A stretch of 64,000 nt of DNA, from contig NZ_JAPZBC010000001.1 in the NCBI RefSeq assembly GCF_027460265.1, positions 7,180,001 to 7,244,000 on the forward strand. Reading direction: 5' to 3'. The DNA comes from Streptomyces sp. WMMC940. Its GTDB lineage: Bacteria; Actinomycetota; Actinomycetes; Streptomycetales; Streptomycetaceae. Within the stretch, counting starts at the first letter, position 1, and every line of letters starts with the position of its first letter. Below the pieces are notes generated by a model. That model had not been told where the DNA came from and ran no database searches. It worked only from the letters and a program-made list of their open reading frames with translations. The position numbers and the translations under genes were made by a program. This document shows, in pieces, positions 53,290-64,000 of the stretch.

Positions 53290-54135
53290 CCGTACGCCCC
53301 GCTCATCCGAACTCCCCGGTCACCCCGGCGGTCCCGGTCCGCGCGTCGGACCCCGTCCGCGGCCACGTCCACGGCGCGTCCGCCTCGCGCTCCGGCAGGG
53401 GCCGGAGGCCATCGGTGTCCGGAGTCGCACGGGTCGGCGTCTCCCGGCACGGCGCGCCGGCCGTACCTCCCGGCGTTGTGCGGCTCCGCGACGCCGGCGG
53501 CCGTATGCGGCCGTGTGCGGCGGTCCCACCGAGCATCGCCCATATGCGGACCATAAGCCCGGCCGCCGCCGAGGACACCCGGGCGGTCGCACGCGCCCCC
53601 CGGGCGGGCGCGCGGCCGTACGCAAGCGGTCACGGCAGGACGGCACCCAGTGATCCACGGACCGGGCGCCGGGCGTCTGTGCGGGGCCGTTGCCCGTCCC
53701 GCACGGACGGCCCGGCGGGCCCGGCGCGGCCGGGAGGACGGCCAGCGGCCTTCCCCGGGCCGGGGCCTGCGCCCGCGCCCCTTGCCCCCGGTCACGGTGG
53801 CGCCCCCGGCGCCGGAACCCGTGGCGGTACCGGGGGCCGTGGCGGGACCGGGACGTGCGGCCCTGACGAGGCCGTACGTCGACCACCCTGCCCGGCCCGG
53901 TACCGGTGACCTCCGGCGTTGACGAGGCAGCGCATCTCCGACTGTCCCGGCCCCACCTCTGCCCCGGCACCTGCTCTCCGCCCCGGTCCCGCTCCGTTCC
54001 GGTCCGCGCGCCACCTCCCTGCCACCTGGGAGAATGGACCACGTGTGATGTGCCCTGCCGCAGTTCCTTGCCCGGCCGCCCCCCGCGGGAGCGCCACGAC
54101 CCGTCGACTCCCGTACCCGACCCCGAGGAGTGGTT
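53290..54135. other. region without recognised gene
   Basis: 846 bp downstream of nothing obvious and upstream of the LLM fragment. Frames on both strands are Arg/Pro/Gly-rich and lack known motifs or good ribosome sites. With the truncated oxidoreductase that follows, this looks like decayed or rearranged DNA. Confidence 0.5.
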
Positions 54136-54264
54136 GTGGAATTCGGTGTCTCGCTCGTCATCACCGACCAGGGAATCCGCACGGCACCGCTGGGAACGGC
54201 ATACCGGGAGCGCGCGTTCGAGTCGTTCGGGTTCCGCGGAGACGGGGCGCGATGCCTGCCCTGA
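54136..54264 (+). pseudogene. truncated F420-dependent LLM-class oxidoreductase
   Basis: A GTG with GAGGAG upstream starts VEFGVSLVITDQGIR, which matches the conserved N-terminus of luciferase-like F420-dependent oxidoreductases (strand one and the start of helix one). After about 30 residues the similarity ends (AFESFGFRGDGARCLP) and a stop follows. The normal protein is about 280-300 residues. The rest is missing, so this is a gene remnant; it overlaps the next gene by 13 bp. Confidence 0.6.
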
Positions 54265-54680
54265 CGAGCGCCGAGGCACGGGAGCGGTTCGCGGCGGCCC
54301 GGGTGGCCCGGCTCGCCACGGTCGGCACTGCCGGCCGTCCGCATCTGGTCCCCGTCGTGTTCGTCCTGGACGGCGACAGGGTGATGACGGCCGTGGACCA
54401 CAAGCCGAAGGGCACGACTCGGCTCAGGCGCCTGGCCGACATCGAGGCCGCCCCTGCCGTCTGCCTGCTCGTCGACCACTACGAGGAGGACTGGGACCGG
54501 TTGTGGTGGGTCCGCGCGGACGGGGAGGCACGTGTGCTCCCTGGGGCGGGCCGGTCCCCCGAGGCCGCACGCTGCACCGCGTTGCTGACGGCGAAGTACG
54601 GGCAGTACGTCGGCCGGCCTCCTGCCGGCCCCGTGGTTCTGGTCGACATCGTGGGCTGGAGCGGTTGGCGTGCCTCGTGA
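54252..54680 (+). CDS. PPOX-class F420-dependent oxidoreductase (TIGR03668-like)
   Basis: A 142-residue split-barrel flavin/deazaflavin-binding protein. It starts MPALTSAEARERFAAARVAR, then LATVGTAGRPHLVPVVFVLDG, typical of the pyridoxamine-oxidase-like fold, and has a basic cofactor-phosphate site around HKPKGTTRLRRL and YEEDWDRLWWVRADG. Related mycobacterial proteins bind F420. The ATG lies inside the LLM remnant, so its present ribosome site comes from that sequence. Confidence 0.85.
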   Translation: MPALTSAEARERFAAARVARLATVGTAGRPHLVPVVFVLDGDRVMTAVDHKPKGTTRLRRLADIEAAPAVCLLVDHYEEDWDRLWWVRADGEARVLPGAGRSPEAARCTALLTAKYGQYVGRPPAGPVVLVDIVGWSGWRAS

Positions 54681-54809
54681 GGGCCGGGCGGGGCGGGTGT
54701 CGAGGTCCAGCCGGGGTGCCGGCGACCACGCCCGTCGGCCCGGTCCGGAGTCGGTCCGGCCGGTAATGCCGTCGACGCCCGACCGCAGTGGGAACTAGGT
54801 TGGGTCGCC

Positions 54810-55172
54810 ATGACCACCCTGGAGGAGATCCACGACGTTCCGGTGCTGCTCTGCACCGCGGAGGGGAAGCCCATCGGCGGCGAAGCCGACGCCCTGGACC
54901 TCATCGGTGATGCGATGTACCAGGGTGCTCGTTGGGTCGCCGTGCCCGCCGAGCGGTTCGACGAGTCGTTCTTCAGGCTCCGCACCCGCGTCGCCGGTGA
55001 CATCGTGCAGAAGTTCGTCAACTACCGGCTGGGTCTGGCGATCGTGGGCGACATCTCCGCCCACACGGAAACCGCCCCCGCCCTCCGGGACTTCGTCCGT
55101 GAATGCAACCGTGGCCGACAGACGTGGTTCGTCGCCGACGGTGAGGAACTGCGGGAGCGTCTGAAGGGCTAG
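54810..55172 (+). CDS. DUF4180 protein
   Basis: A 120-residue protein of a conserved but uncharacterised family. Recognisable segments are DLIGDAMYQGARWVAVPAER, FFRLRTRVAGDIVQKFVNYR and LAIVGDISAHTE, ending FVRECNRGRQTWFVADGEEL. It has no signal or membrane segment. It is a single gene with its own terminator and shows no link to its neighbours. Confidence 0.85.
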   Translation: MTTLEEIHDVPVLLCTAEGKPIGGEADALDLIGDAMYQGARWVAVPAERFDESFFRLRTRVAGDIVQKFVNYRLGLAIVGDISAHTETAPALRDFVRECNRGRQTWFVADGEELRERLKG

Positions 55173-55185
55173 GGACCTGCCGCCT

Positions 55186-55209
55186 GCCGCCTGCCGACCG
55201 GCAGGCGGC
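55186..55209. terminator. bidirectional terminator between DUF4180 gene and sbnA
   Basis: GCCGCCTGCC-GACC-GGCAGGCGGC, a perfect ten-base stem with tetraloop, 14 bp past one stop and 24 bp before the other on the opposite strand. An extra copy of the left arm at 55179-55188 allows an alternative pairing. Confidence 0.8.
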
Positions 55210-55232
55210 GCTCCCGGGCCCGGGCCGGGGAG

Positions 55233-56315
55233 TCAGACCACGGGGGAGGGGGCCACCGCGGCCGGCGGGGCGAGTACGTGCTCGCCGTAGAGGTCGTGGA
55301 CCCAGTTGGTCTGGTAGACCGTCTCCAGGTACCGCTCGCCCAGGTCCGGCGCGATGGCCACCGCGGTCGGACTCTCGTCGCCGTGCGCGGCGAGCCAACT
55401 CGTCGCGCCGCTGACGACCGTTCCGGTGGAACCGCCGAAGAGGAATCCGCGCCTCGCCAGCCGGTGACACGCCCGGATGGTGTCGGCCTCCGGGACGTGT
55501 ACGACCTCGTCCACGTACGAGGTGTCCAACAGCGGCGGACGGACGCTGGTGCCCAGACCGGGGATCATCCGCCGGCCCGGGGTGTCGCCGAAGGTGACCG
55601 AGCCGGCGCTGTCCACCGCCACGATCCGCACGGGGCGGTGCCATTCCCGGAAGTAGCGTGCGCAGCCCATCAGCGTTCCGGTGGTCCCGGCACCGACGAA
55701 CAGCACGTCCAGGTCGGGGAACTGCCGGGCGATGGCCGGAGCGGTCCTGCGGTAGTGGGCCATGCCGTTGTTCGGGTTCGTGTACTGGTTCAGCCATACG
55801 TAGCGGTCGTCGGACGCGCACAGAGCCCGCACATGGTCGATGCGAGCACCGAGGAACCCGCCCTCGCCGGGCTCGGTGACGACGTGCACCTCGGCGCCCA
55901 GGGCCTCCATCAGCAGCCGGGTGGACAGATTGCAGCGTGAGTCCGTCACGCAAAGGAACCGGTAGCCCTTGCTGGCGGCGATCATGCTCAGTGCCACGCC
56001 CAGGTTTCCCGACGAGGACTCGATCAGGATCGAGCGCGGCCCCAGAAGGCCGTCGCGCTCGGCGGCCTCGACCATCTCGGTGGCGGCCTTGAGCTTGATC
56101 GAGCCGGCGAAGTTGAACCCCTCGCATTTCAGGAACAGCGGGTGCCCGGAAAACGACTCGAGGTCGACATAGAGATCGTCTTCGTTGAAGTCCTGCGGGA
56201 CGGATATGACAGGCACGGCGGCCTCCTGCCAGGGCGTGTGGGAATCGGGGACGAAAGCCGTCCGGGTGTCGCCCGAACGCCTCTCCAGTACGCCCTCCGG
56301 GAGACCCTCCGTCAT
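55233..56315 (-). CDS. sbnA: 2,3-diaminopropionate biosynthesis protein SbnA
   Basis: PLP enzyme of the cysteine synthase family that joins O-phospho-L-serine and L-glutamate to N-(1-amino-1-carboxy-2-ethyl)-glutamate. The 360-residue protein shows the PLP lysine K74 in NFAGSIKLKA, the substrate loop ESSSGNLGVAL, the phosphate-binding GAGTTGTLMG and FGGSTGTVVSG. SbnA-like proteins have this GFNFAGSIK pattern. The partner sbnB lies at 60750 on the other strand, 4.4 kb away, with the NRPS and dioxygenase between them. Together they make L-2,3-diaminopropionate for the peptide. Confidence 0.88.
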   Translation of the reverse strand: MTEGLPEGVLERRSGDTRTAFVPDSHTPWQEAAVPVISVPQDFNEDDLYVDLESFSGHPLFLKCEGFNFAGSIKLKAATEMVEAAERDGLLGPRSILIESSSGNLGVALSMIAASKGYRFLCVTDSRCNLSTRLLMEALGAEVHVVTEPGEGGFLGARIDHVRALCASDDRYVWLNQYTNPNNGMAHYRRTAPAIARQFPDLDVLFVGAGTTGTLMGCARYFREWHRPVRIVAVDSAGSVTFGDTPGRRMIPGLGTSVRPPLLDTSYVDEVVHVPEADTIRACHRLARRGFLFGGSTGTVVSGATSWLAAHGDESPTAVAIAPDLGERYLETVYQTNWVHDLYGEHVLAPPAAVAPSPVV

Positions 56316-56990
56316 GCCACCGGAATTCGGGACTTGACATCGAAGCGCAGTGTGCTTGTCGATCAGACTTCGATGTCTGTGCAGGTCAGCGCTGTGATCG
56401 AGAGAACGGGACGAGATCAGCGGACACGCGGCGAAATGCGGTCGCGCCGCCTGACCCGATACGGCTCCCGCGTCAAGTGGCGAATTCCCGTAGCAGGACA
56501 GGGCCAGCCCCGATGGGGCCTACTGGATTGCGTTCGACTCCGGCGGAACCCAAGAAGGGGTCCGCCGTGGGACGGCCTGGGAAGGGTCGGCCCGGGAACG
56601 GACGATTCCAAGGGAAAAGGCAGTGCAATGGTGCGGATTGCAGGTGTGCGACCGATGCGTTCGTGGTTCCGTGACGAGGACGGGGCCCATGGCCCGTCCT
56701 GCCCCGGCGACCCCCATCGGGCGCAGGCAGGGCCTTCGGCCGGCCCGCCAGGGACAGCCCCCGGCGGCATGACGCAACGTGACCGTGAGTCCTTCGGCCA
56801 TGAAGTTCCCCCTAACGCTCGGTGGGGCGGCAACCCGGCCCGGGAAGTACGGGACCACGAGGCTCTCCAGCACGAGGCCGTGCACAACGCCACCATCCAC
56901 CACACCGCGGCCCCGGAACACGCCCACCGACGGCCCACCGGCACCGCGACGTCACCCCACACACCACCAGAGCAACCGAGGAAAGAAGCG
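56316..56990. other. divergent intergenic region sbnA / NRPS
   Basis: 675 bp between divergent start codons. It has a TTGACA hexamer and a 10-bp inverted repeat close to sbnA (listed separately). The NRPS frame stays open far upstream, but the chosen ATG is the first with a good ribosome site. Nothing else recognised. Confidence 0.5.
56336..56377. promoter_or_regulatory. inverted repeat in the sbnA/NRPS promoter region
   Basis: GACATCGAAG (56336-56345) and CTTCGATGTC (56368-56377) are perfect ten-base arms with a 22-bp spacer. TTGACA at 56335-56340 overlaps the left arm. A dimeric or paired regulator could act here on both transcripts. Centre distance of 32 bp is three helical turns. Confidence 0.6.
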
Positions 56991-59534
<2,544 letters not shown>

Positions 59535-59613
59535 ACACCGTGCCGACCGAGACCGAACGCCGAACACCGAACACAGCAGTCAACGGAACACCGCAGCAAG
59601 GAAAGGACACACG

Positions 59614-60615
59614 ATGCCATCCCCCGCCACCCTGCCCCAGGTCACCCTCCAGCCCGGCAGGCCGCCGGTCCTGTCCGTCGACACCCCCGACGACACATCG
59701 TCCTGGACCGCCGCCCACGCCCCCGCACTGCGCGCCCTCGTCGCCGAGCACGGTGCGGTCCTCGTGCGCGGTCTGGGACTGCGCGACGCGGACCAGGTCG
59801 GCGTCGCGTTCCGGCAACTCGCCGGTGGCGCTCTCCTGCCCGACAGGGAAGCGTTCGCCGCCCGGGAGGCCCACGCGGGCGGTGTCTACTCGTCATCGGC
59901 CTGGCCGCCCAACCAGCCGATGTGCATGCATCATGAACTCAGCTATGCCCTCACTCCGCCCGGCCTGATGATGTTCGCGTGCCTGACCGCTCCGGCCGCC
60001 GGCGGGGTCACCGGGGTCTCGGACGCCACCGCCGTGCTGGAGGCGCTGCCACCGGCGACGGTGGAACGCTTCGAGCGGGAGGGCTGGCTGCTCACCCGCA
60101 GCTACAACGACGAGATCGGCGCCTCCTGGACCGAGGCCTTCGGCACCGACGACCGGGCCGCCGTCGAGGACTACTGCCGGGCCAACGCCATCGACCTCGC
60201 CTGGCAGGGCGACGGCGGACTGCGCACCCGCCAGCACCGCAGCGCCGTCGTGCGCCACCCGTTGACCGGAGCACGCTGCTGGTTCAACCAGATCGCGTTC
60301 CTCAACGAATGGACCCTCGCCCCCGAGGTCCGCGAGTACCTCGTCGACGAATACGGCGAGGACGGCCTGCCGTTCAACACCCGCTACGGCAACGGCGACC
60401 CCGTCGGCGAGGACGTCGTCCAGACCCTCAACCAGGTCTACGAGGCCCACACCGACCGCGAACCCTGGCAGCCCGGCGATCTGATGCTCGTCGACAACAT
60501 CCGCACCGCCCACAGCCGCGAGCCCTACGACGGCCCCCGCGAGATCCTCGTCGGCATGGCGGACCCGCAGAAGCTCACCGACGCCCCGTCGGCGGGCGGA
60601 CCGGCCGTGCGATGA
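59614..60615 (+). CDS. TauD/TfdA-family Fe(II)/2-oxoglutarate dioxygenase (SyrP-like)
   Basis: Likely hydroxylates an amino acid, probably while it is bound to a carrier protein. The 333-residue protein has iron ligands H106 and E108 in MHHELSY (the HxE form seen in clavaminate synthase and SyrP-like enzymes) and H300 in RTAHSREPYDGPREI, which also gives the 2-oxoglutarate arginine. SyrP hydroxylates carrier-bound aspartate in syringomycin synthesis. AAGGA precedes the ATG. It lies directly after the diaminopropionate-type A-PCP and overlaps or closely precedes sbnB, so the loaded diamino acid is the most obvious substrate. Confidence 0.85.
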   Translation: MPSPATLPQVTLQPGRPPVLSVDTPDDTSSWTAAHAPALRALVAEHGAVLVRGLGLRDADQVGVAFRQLAGGALLPDREAFAAREAHAGGVYSSSAWPPNQPMCMHHELSYALTPPGLMMFACLTAPAAGGVTGVSDATAVLEALPPATVERFEREGWLLTRSYNDEIGASWTEAFGTDDRAAVEDYCRANAIDLAWQGDGGLRTRQHRSAVVRHPLTGARCWFNQIAFLNEWTLAPEVREYLVDEYGEDGLPFNTRYGNGDPVGEDVVQTLNQVYEAHTDREPWQPGDLMLVDNIRTAHSREPYDGPREILVGMADPQKLTDAPSAGGPAVR

Positions 60616-60749
60616 CCTCTCCGACCTCCGGTTCCCCCTCGAGCCCGACCGGTTCGGACCACGGGGCCACTGCCGCCACCACGACCCGGCCGAAACCGTC
60701 CACCACCGCGACCGTACCCAACAGCAGTTCCGTCTCCCGGGAGTCCTCC

Positions 60750-61787
60750 ATGTCCCAGCCGACCGCCGTGCCGCCGTTCGCCGTGATCTCCGGCGCCCAG
60801 GTCCAAAGCGCCCTGCAGAATCGCGAGAAGCAGATCACGGACCTCGTCGAGGCCACGTACCGACTGCACGCCGCGGGTGACTCGGTGAACCCGCCCTCGT
60901 ACTTCCTCCGCTTCCCCGACCGCCCCAACTCCCGGATCATCGCACTGCCGGCCTCGATCGGCGGGCAGGTCCGTGTGGACGGCCTCAAGTGGATCTCCAG
61001 CTTCCCCGACAACGTCGCGGCCGGCATCCCCCGCGCCTCGGCCGTACTGATCCTCAACGACCACGACACCGGCTACCCCTTCGCCTGCCTGGAGAGCTCC
61101 ATCATCAGCGCCACGAGGACCGCCGCGATGGCGGCGCTCGCCGCCGACCGGCTCGGCCGCGCCCGGCCCCAACGCCCGGCGCGGGTCGGGTTCTTCGGCA
61201 CCGGACTGATCGCCCGCTACATCCACACCTTTCTCGCCGGCACCGGCTGGTCCTTCGACGAGATCGGCGTGCACGACCTGTCGGCCGACAGCGCCACCGG
61301 GTTCGCCGGTTACCTCCGGCAGACCGGCACCCCCGGCCGGGTCACCGTCCACCAGGACCCCGAGGAGCTCATCCGCTCCAGTGACATGGTCGTCTTCGCC
61401 ACCATCGCCGCCAAGCCGCACGTCACCGACCCGTCCTGGTTCAGCCACAACCCGCTCGTGCTGCACGTCTCCCTGCGCGACCTCGCCCCCGAGATCCTGC
61501 TCGCCTCGGCCAACTTCGTCGATGACGTCGAGCACTGCCTCAAGGCCGACACCTCCCCGCACCTGGCCGAGCAGCTCACCGGCAACCGGGACTTCCTCAC
61601 CGGGACCCTCGACGACGCCATGACCGGCAAGGCGCAGGTGCCGGACGACCGGCCGGTGGTCTTCTCGCCCTTCGGACTCGGGGTGCTCGACCTGGCCGTC
61701 GGCAAGTACGTGTACGACGAGACGGAACGCGCCGGTCAACTGCACGTCGTCGACGACTTCTTCCACGAACTGCGCCGGTACGGCTGA
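60750..61787 (+). CDS. sbnB: 2,3-diaminopropionate biosynthesis protein SbnB
   Basis: NAD-dependent dehydrogenase of the ornithine cyclodeaminase family that splits the SbnA product oxidatively to L-2,3-diaminopropionate and 2-oxoglutarate. The 345-residue protein shows FLRFPDRPNSRIIALPASIG, GLKWISSFPDNVAAG, ASAVLILNDHDTGYP and the dinucleotide motif VGFFGTGLIARYIHTFL. This start gives the usual family length and has GGGAG six bases upstream. An in-frame ATG at 60612 overlaps the stop of the dioxygenase (ATGA) and would add 46 Ser/Thr/Pro-rich residues; coupled translation from there is possible. Confidence 0.88.
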   Translation: MSQPTAVPPFAVISGAQVQSALQNREKQITDLVEATYRLHAAGDSVNPPSYFLRFPDRPNSRIIALPASIGGQVRVDGLKWISSFPDNVAAGIPRASAVLILNDHDTGYPFACLESSIISATRTAAMAALAADRLGRARPQRPARVGFFGTGLIARYIHTFLAGTGWSFDEIGVHDLSADSATGFAGYLRQTGTPGRVTVHQDPEELIRSSDMVVFATIAAKPHVTDPSWFSHNPLVLHVSLRDLAPEILLASANFVDDVEHCLKADTSPHLAEQLTGNRDFLTGTLDDAMTGKAQVPDDRPVVFSPFGLGVLDLAVGKYVYDETERAGQLHVVDDFFHELRRYG

Positions 61788-62223
61788 GGCTCCGGCCCGC
61801 GGCCCCGCCGGTTCCGTGCCGCCGGGGCCCGTGCCGGGCACGGCTCCCCAGCACCGGGAAGCCGAACGGGTGAGGTCGCGGCCGTGCTCCCGGGACGCCG
61901 GTACGACGGGGCGGGGCATGCCGCGTAAGGAGTAATGGGCAGCCGCACCGATCGACCGTGTCACGCTGGGAGGATTCCGCAGCCGGTCACCCGCAGGTCA
62001 GGATGCCCGCGGCACGACGAAGGACACCACCTCGCATGAGCCCCGCACCGACCAACGCCGACGCGGTGCGCAGTCATCCGGTGCCTCGGGGGCGTCCGCC
62101 TGTGCCCGAGTCGGTTCTCCTGCCGGAGCCGGAGCCGGAGCCGCGGCGAGGATCGGGCCCGGGACCGGGATCCGGACGTCGGGTCTGCCGTCCCGGCCGG
62201 GGCCCGACCACCGGGCCGTCGTG
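61788..62223. other. intergenic region at the end of the cluster
   Basis: 436 bp. GGCCCCG (61801-61807) and CGGGGCC (61823-61829) can form a seven-pair hairpin just after sbnB, a weak terminator. A frame of 62 residues runs from 62036 to 62224 (listed separately). No other gene seen. Confidence 0.45.
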
Positions 62224-62224
62224 A
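62036..62224 (+). CDS. possible small Pro/Arg-rich protein or shifted start of the phosphatase
   Basis: ATG with GAAGGA 13 bases upstream, 62 codons, Pro/Glu/Arg/Gly-rich (VPESVLLPEPEPEPRRGSG). Its stop overlaps the phosphatase start (GTGATG). It may be a coupled leader frame, or noise. No homology recognised. Confidence 0.25.
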   Translation: MSPAPTNADAVRSHPVPRGRPPVPESVLLPEPEPEPRRGSGPGPGSGRRVCRPGRGPTTGPS

Positions 62225-63573
62225 TGGACGGGCAGGAGCCACCGCAGCCCGGTGACGAACACCCGCCGCCGCCGGGCACCGGCGGTTACACCGTCCCCGA
62301 ACTCGGCCGGATCGCCGAACAGGTCCAGGAGCTGGCCTGGGCCAAGGACCGGATCCAGGGCCTGCTCGACGCGGTGCTGGCCATCAGCCGGGAGGTGGAG
62401 CTGCCCGCGGTGCTCCGCCGTATCGTCACCACCGCCATGGACCTCGTGGGCGCCCGCTACGGCGCACTCGGCGTGCTGCACGAGTCGGGCGGGCATCTGG
62501 AGCAGTTCATCACCGCCGGCCTGTCCGAACAGGAGCGCGCCGACCTGGCGGGCGTCGACTTCCCCCGCGGCAGGGGCGTCCTCGGCCACCTCATCCACCA
62601 CCCCCAGCCGCTGCGCGCCGACGACATCGCCGCCCACCCCTCCTCGGTCGGCTTCCCGCCGGGCCACCCGCTTCTGCGCACCCTGCTCGGCGTCGCCATC
62701 AGCGTCCGCGGCGAGATCTACGGCGACCTCTACCTCTCCGAACGGCGCGACGGCCGGCCCTTCGACGCCCACGACGAGAACATCGTCATCGCCCTGGCGA
62801 GCGCCGCCGGCATCGCGATCGAGAGCGCCCGGCTGTTCGAGCAGCTCCGCGCCCGGGCCGAGCAGTTCCAGCGGCTCCTGCTGCCGAGACTGTCCGACCT
62901 GAGCCCGTTCGATGCCGCCGCCGTCTACCGGCCCGCCACCGAACCCAACTCCGTCGGCGGTGACTGGTACGACGCCATCATGCTGCCGGACGACGCCGTC
63001 GCGGTCGTCATCGGCGATGTGGTCGGCCACGACCTGCACGCGGCGGCCGCCATGGCCCAGACCCGCAACATGCTGCGCGCCCTGCTCTTCGACCGGCGCA
63101 CCCCGCCCAGCGCCGTACTCGCCCAACTGGACCGAACCCTGCAGGCCATCACCGACAACCCCGTCACCACCACCAGCCTGGCCCGCATCGAGCCCGACGG
63201 ATCTCAGTGGCGGCTGCACTGGAGTTCGGCGGGGCATCTTCCGCCGCTGCTGGTCACACCCGACGGGCAGGCGCGGTACCTGTACGCCGAACCCGGAGTG
63301 CCCCTCGGCGTCGACACCTCACTGCCCCGCCCCGACCACACCCACCCCGTGCCCCCGGGCGCCACCGTGGTCTTCTTCACCGACGGGCTCGTGGAACACC
63401 CCGCCCACCCCATCGACCGCAGCCTCCGGGACCTCGCCGAACTCGCCGTCACCCACGCAGCGCTTCCCCTGGAGGAGTACGTCACGACACTGGCCGACAA
63501 CCACCCGAGCGACGGCCATGACGACATCGCCCTCCTCGCTCTCCGTACCCCGGCCGCCGAAGCGAGTCCGTAG
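62224..63573 (+). CDS. GAF-PP2C phosphatase (SpoIIE family)
   Basis: Serine phosphatase of 449 residues. A GAF domain (about 30-215; RIVTTAMDLVGARYGALGVL, GVAISVRGEIYGDLYLSERR) is followed by the SpoIIE/PP2C domain with NSVGGDWYDAIMLPDD, SAGHLPPLL, FFTDGLVEHP and HDDIALLAL metal-site motifs. GTG three bases before the ATG is an alternative start. It has the shape of Streptomyces stress-signalling phosphatases and is the second such gene near the peptide cluster; a role in it is not shown. Confidence 0.9.
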   Translation: MDGQEPPQPGDEHPPPPGTGGYTVPELGRIAEQVQELAWAKDRIQGLLDAVLAISREVELPAVLRRIVTTAMDLVGARYGALGVLHESGGHLEQFITAGLSEQERADLAGVDFPRGRGVLGHLIHHPQPLRADDIAAHPSSVGFPPGHPLLRTLLGVAISVRGEIYGDLYLSERRDGRPFDAHDENIVIALASAAGIAIESARLFEQLRARAEQFQRLLLPRLSDLSPFDAAAVYRPATEPNSVGGDWYDAIMLPDDAVAVVIGDVVGHDLHAAAAMAQTRNMLRALLFDRRTPPSAVLAQLDRTLQAITDNPVTTTSLARIEPDGSQWRLHWSSAGHLPPLLVTPDGQARYLYAEPGVPLGVDTSLPRPDHTHPVPPGATVVFFTDGLVEHPAHPIDRSLRDLAELAVTHAALPLEEYVTTLADNHPSDGHDDIALLALRTPAAEASP

Positions 63574-63858
63574 CGGCCCCACCCTGCGAGTTCCCACTGC
63601 GTGACTACCACTGCGCGGGGTGCCATCGGGCGATTCCCCGCGGTGCGGGTTCCCCTGGCGTGCCGACCGCGGTGCGAGCAGCTTCCGGCCGCGGTCAGGA
63701 GGCACCGTCCCGGGGCGACGCCCGGCCGTCCGTCGAAGGGGGCTCCGTCCCGGTGGCGCGCCCCGCACCGCCTCCGGACGGCCCCGCACCGCACGGCCGC
63801 ACTCCAGGGCGGGGTGCGGCGGGGCGACAGGGGCAACGCGTCCGGGGCGGCGAGCGGT

Positions 63859-64000
63859 TCAGCCGGTGGGCGACTGGTAGAGGCCGCGGCCCGCTCGGTG
63901 GGCGCGTGAGGTGGCGACCAGCCGGTCGAGCGTGCTGCGCACGGTGTTGATGTTCCCGGCGCTGTCGTCACGGCCGAGCGCCCGGGCCACGTCCCGGGCC
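63859..64000 (-). CDS. C-terminus of a winged-helix-like protein (cut by window edge)
   Basis: The last 47 codons of a leftward gene: ARDVARALGRDDSAGNINTV, then RSTLDRLVATSRAHRAGRG and LYQSPTG before the stop. The pattern of a short helix, a serine-rich turn and a second helix followed by a basic wing looks like a helix-turn-helix or winged-helix end, but the family is not identified. The rest lies beyond 64000. Confidence 0.55.
   Translation of the reverse strand, partial: ARDVARALGRDDSAGNINTVRSTLDRLVATSRAHRAGRGLYQSPTG

Noticed and set aside
53650..53922. 90-codon + frame in the empty region
   Set aside because: Composition is dominated by Arg, Pro, Gly and Ala; no motif and no good ribosome site.

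Overview
The window is very GC-rich actinomycete DNA. GTG and TTG starts, strong G/C third-position bias, a Tat-type lipoprotein signal, F420-type and SpoIIE/PP2C proteins and a nonribosomal peptide locus all point to Streptomyces or a close relative. No rRNA, tRNA, CRISPR array, insertion sequence or phage gene was seen.

Region 1 (1-13.9 kb) holds two divergent operons that look like one catabolic system. Leftward: an acyl-CoA dehydrogenase (cut by the window edge), an ADP-forming acyl-CoA synthetase, a [3Fe-4S]-type ferredoxin, a NuoF-like NADH flavoprotein and an unknown protein. Rightward: a Rieske oxygenase with a glutamate bridging residue (as in carnitine and betaine oxygenases), a Pot-type ABC importer (binding protein, two permeases, ATPase), a flavin amine oxidase and an aminoaldehyde-type dehydrogenase. 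The shared promoter region has two near-identical 18-bp TetR-like operators. Import and oxidative breakdown of a quaternary amine, betaine or polyamine is the best reading.

Region 2 (14-37.3 kb) is mostly housekeeping and accessory genes: a methyltransferase with a possible coupled leader, a secreted acidic/glycine-rich protein with a 120-bp tandem repeat, two MFS transporters, a TRIC channel, an FprA-type ferredoxin reductase, a 4-hydroxybenzoate hydroxylase, GltD without GltB, a class A penicillin-binding protein with degenerate motifs, a TAP-type hydrolase, an S8 protease with a P domain and a structured leader, a lamin-tail protein, PadR with its palindrome, an acyl-CoA dehydrogenase and a small ATPase.

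Region 3 (37.6-61.8 kb) is a candidate nonribosomal peptide cluster with a highly dissociated assembly line: MFS exporter, stand-alone C, C-A-PCP, A-PCP, A-PCP, then C-(A remnant)-PCP-SDR. After a 4-kb interruption (PP2C phosphatase, an LLM oxidoreductase fragment, a PPOX protein, DUF4180) come divergent sbnA, half-C-A-PCP, a SyrP-like dioxygenase and sbnB. SbnA and SbnB together make L-2,3-diaminopropionate, and the adjacent A domain has a diamino-acid-like specificity pattern. There is no thioesterase; a fused SDR domain ends the main line. The product is not recognised.

Region 4 (61.8-64 kb) has a second GAF-PP2C phosphatase and the C-terminus of a winged-helix-like protein.
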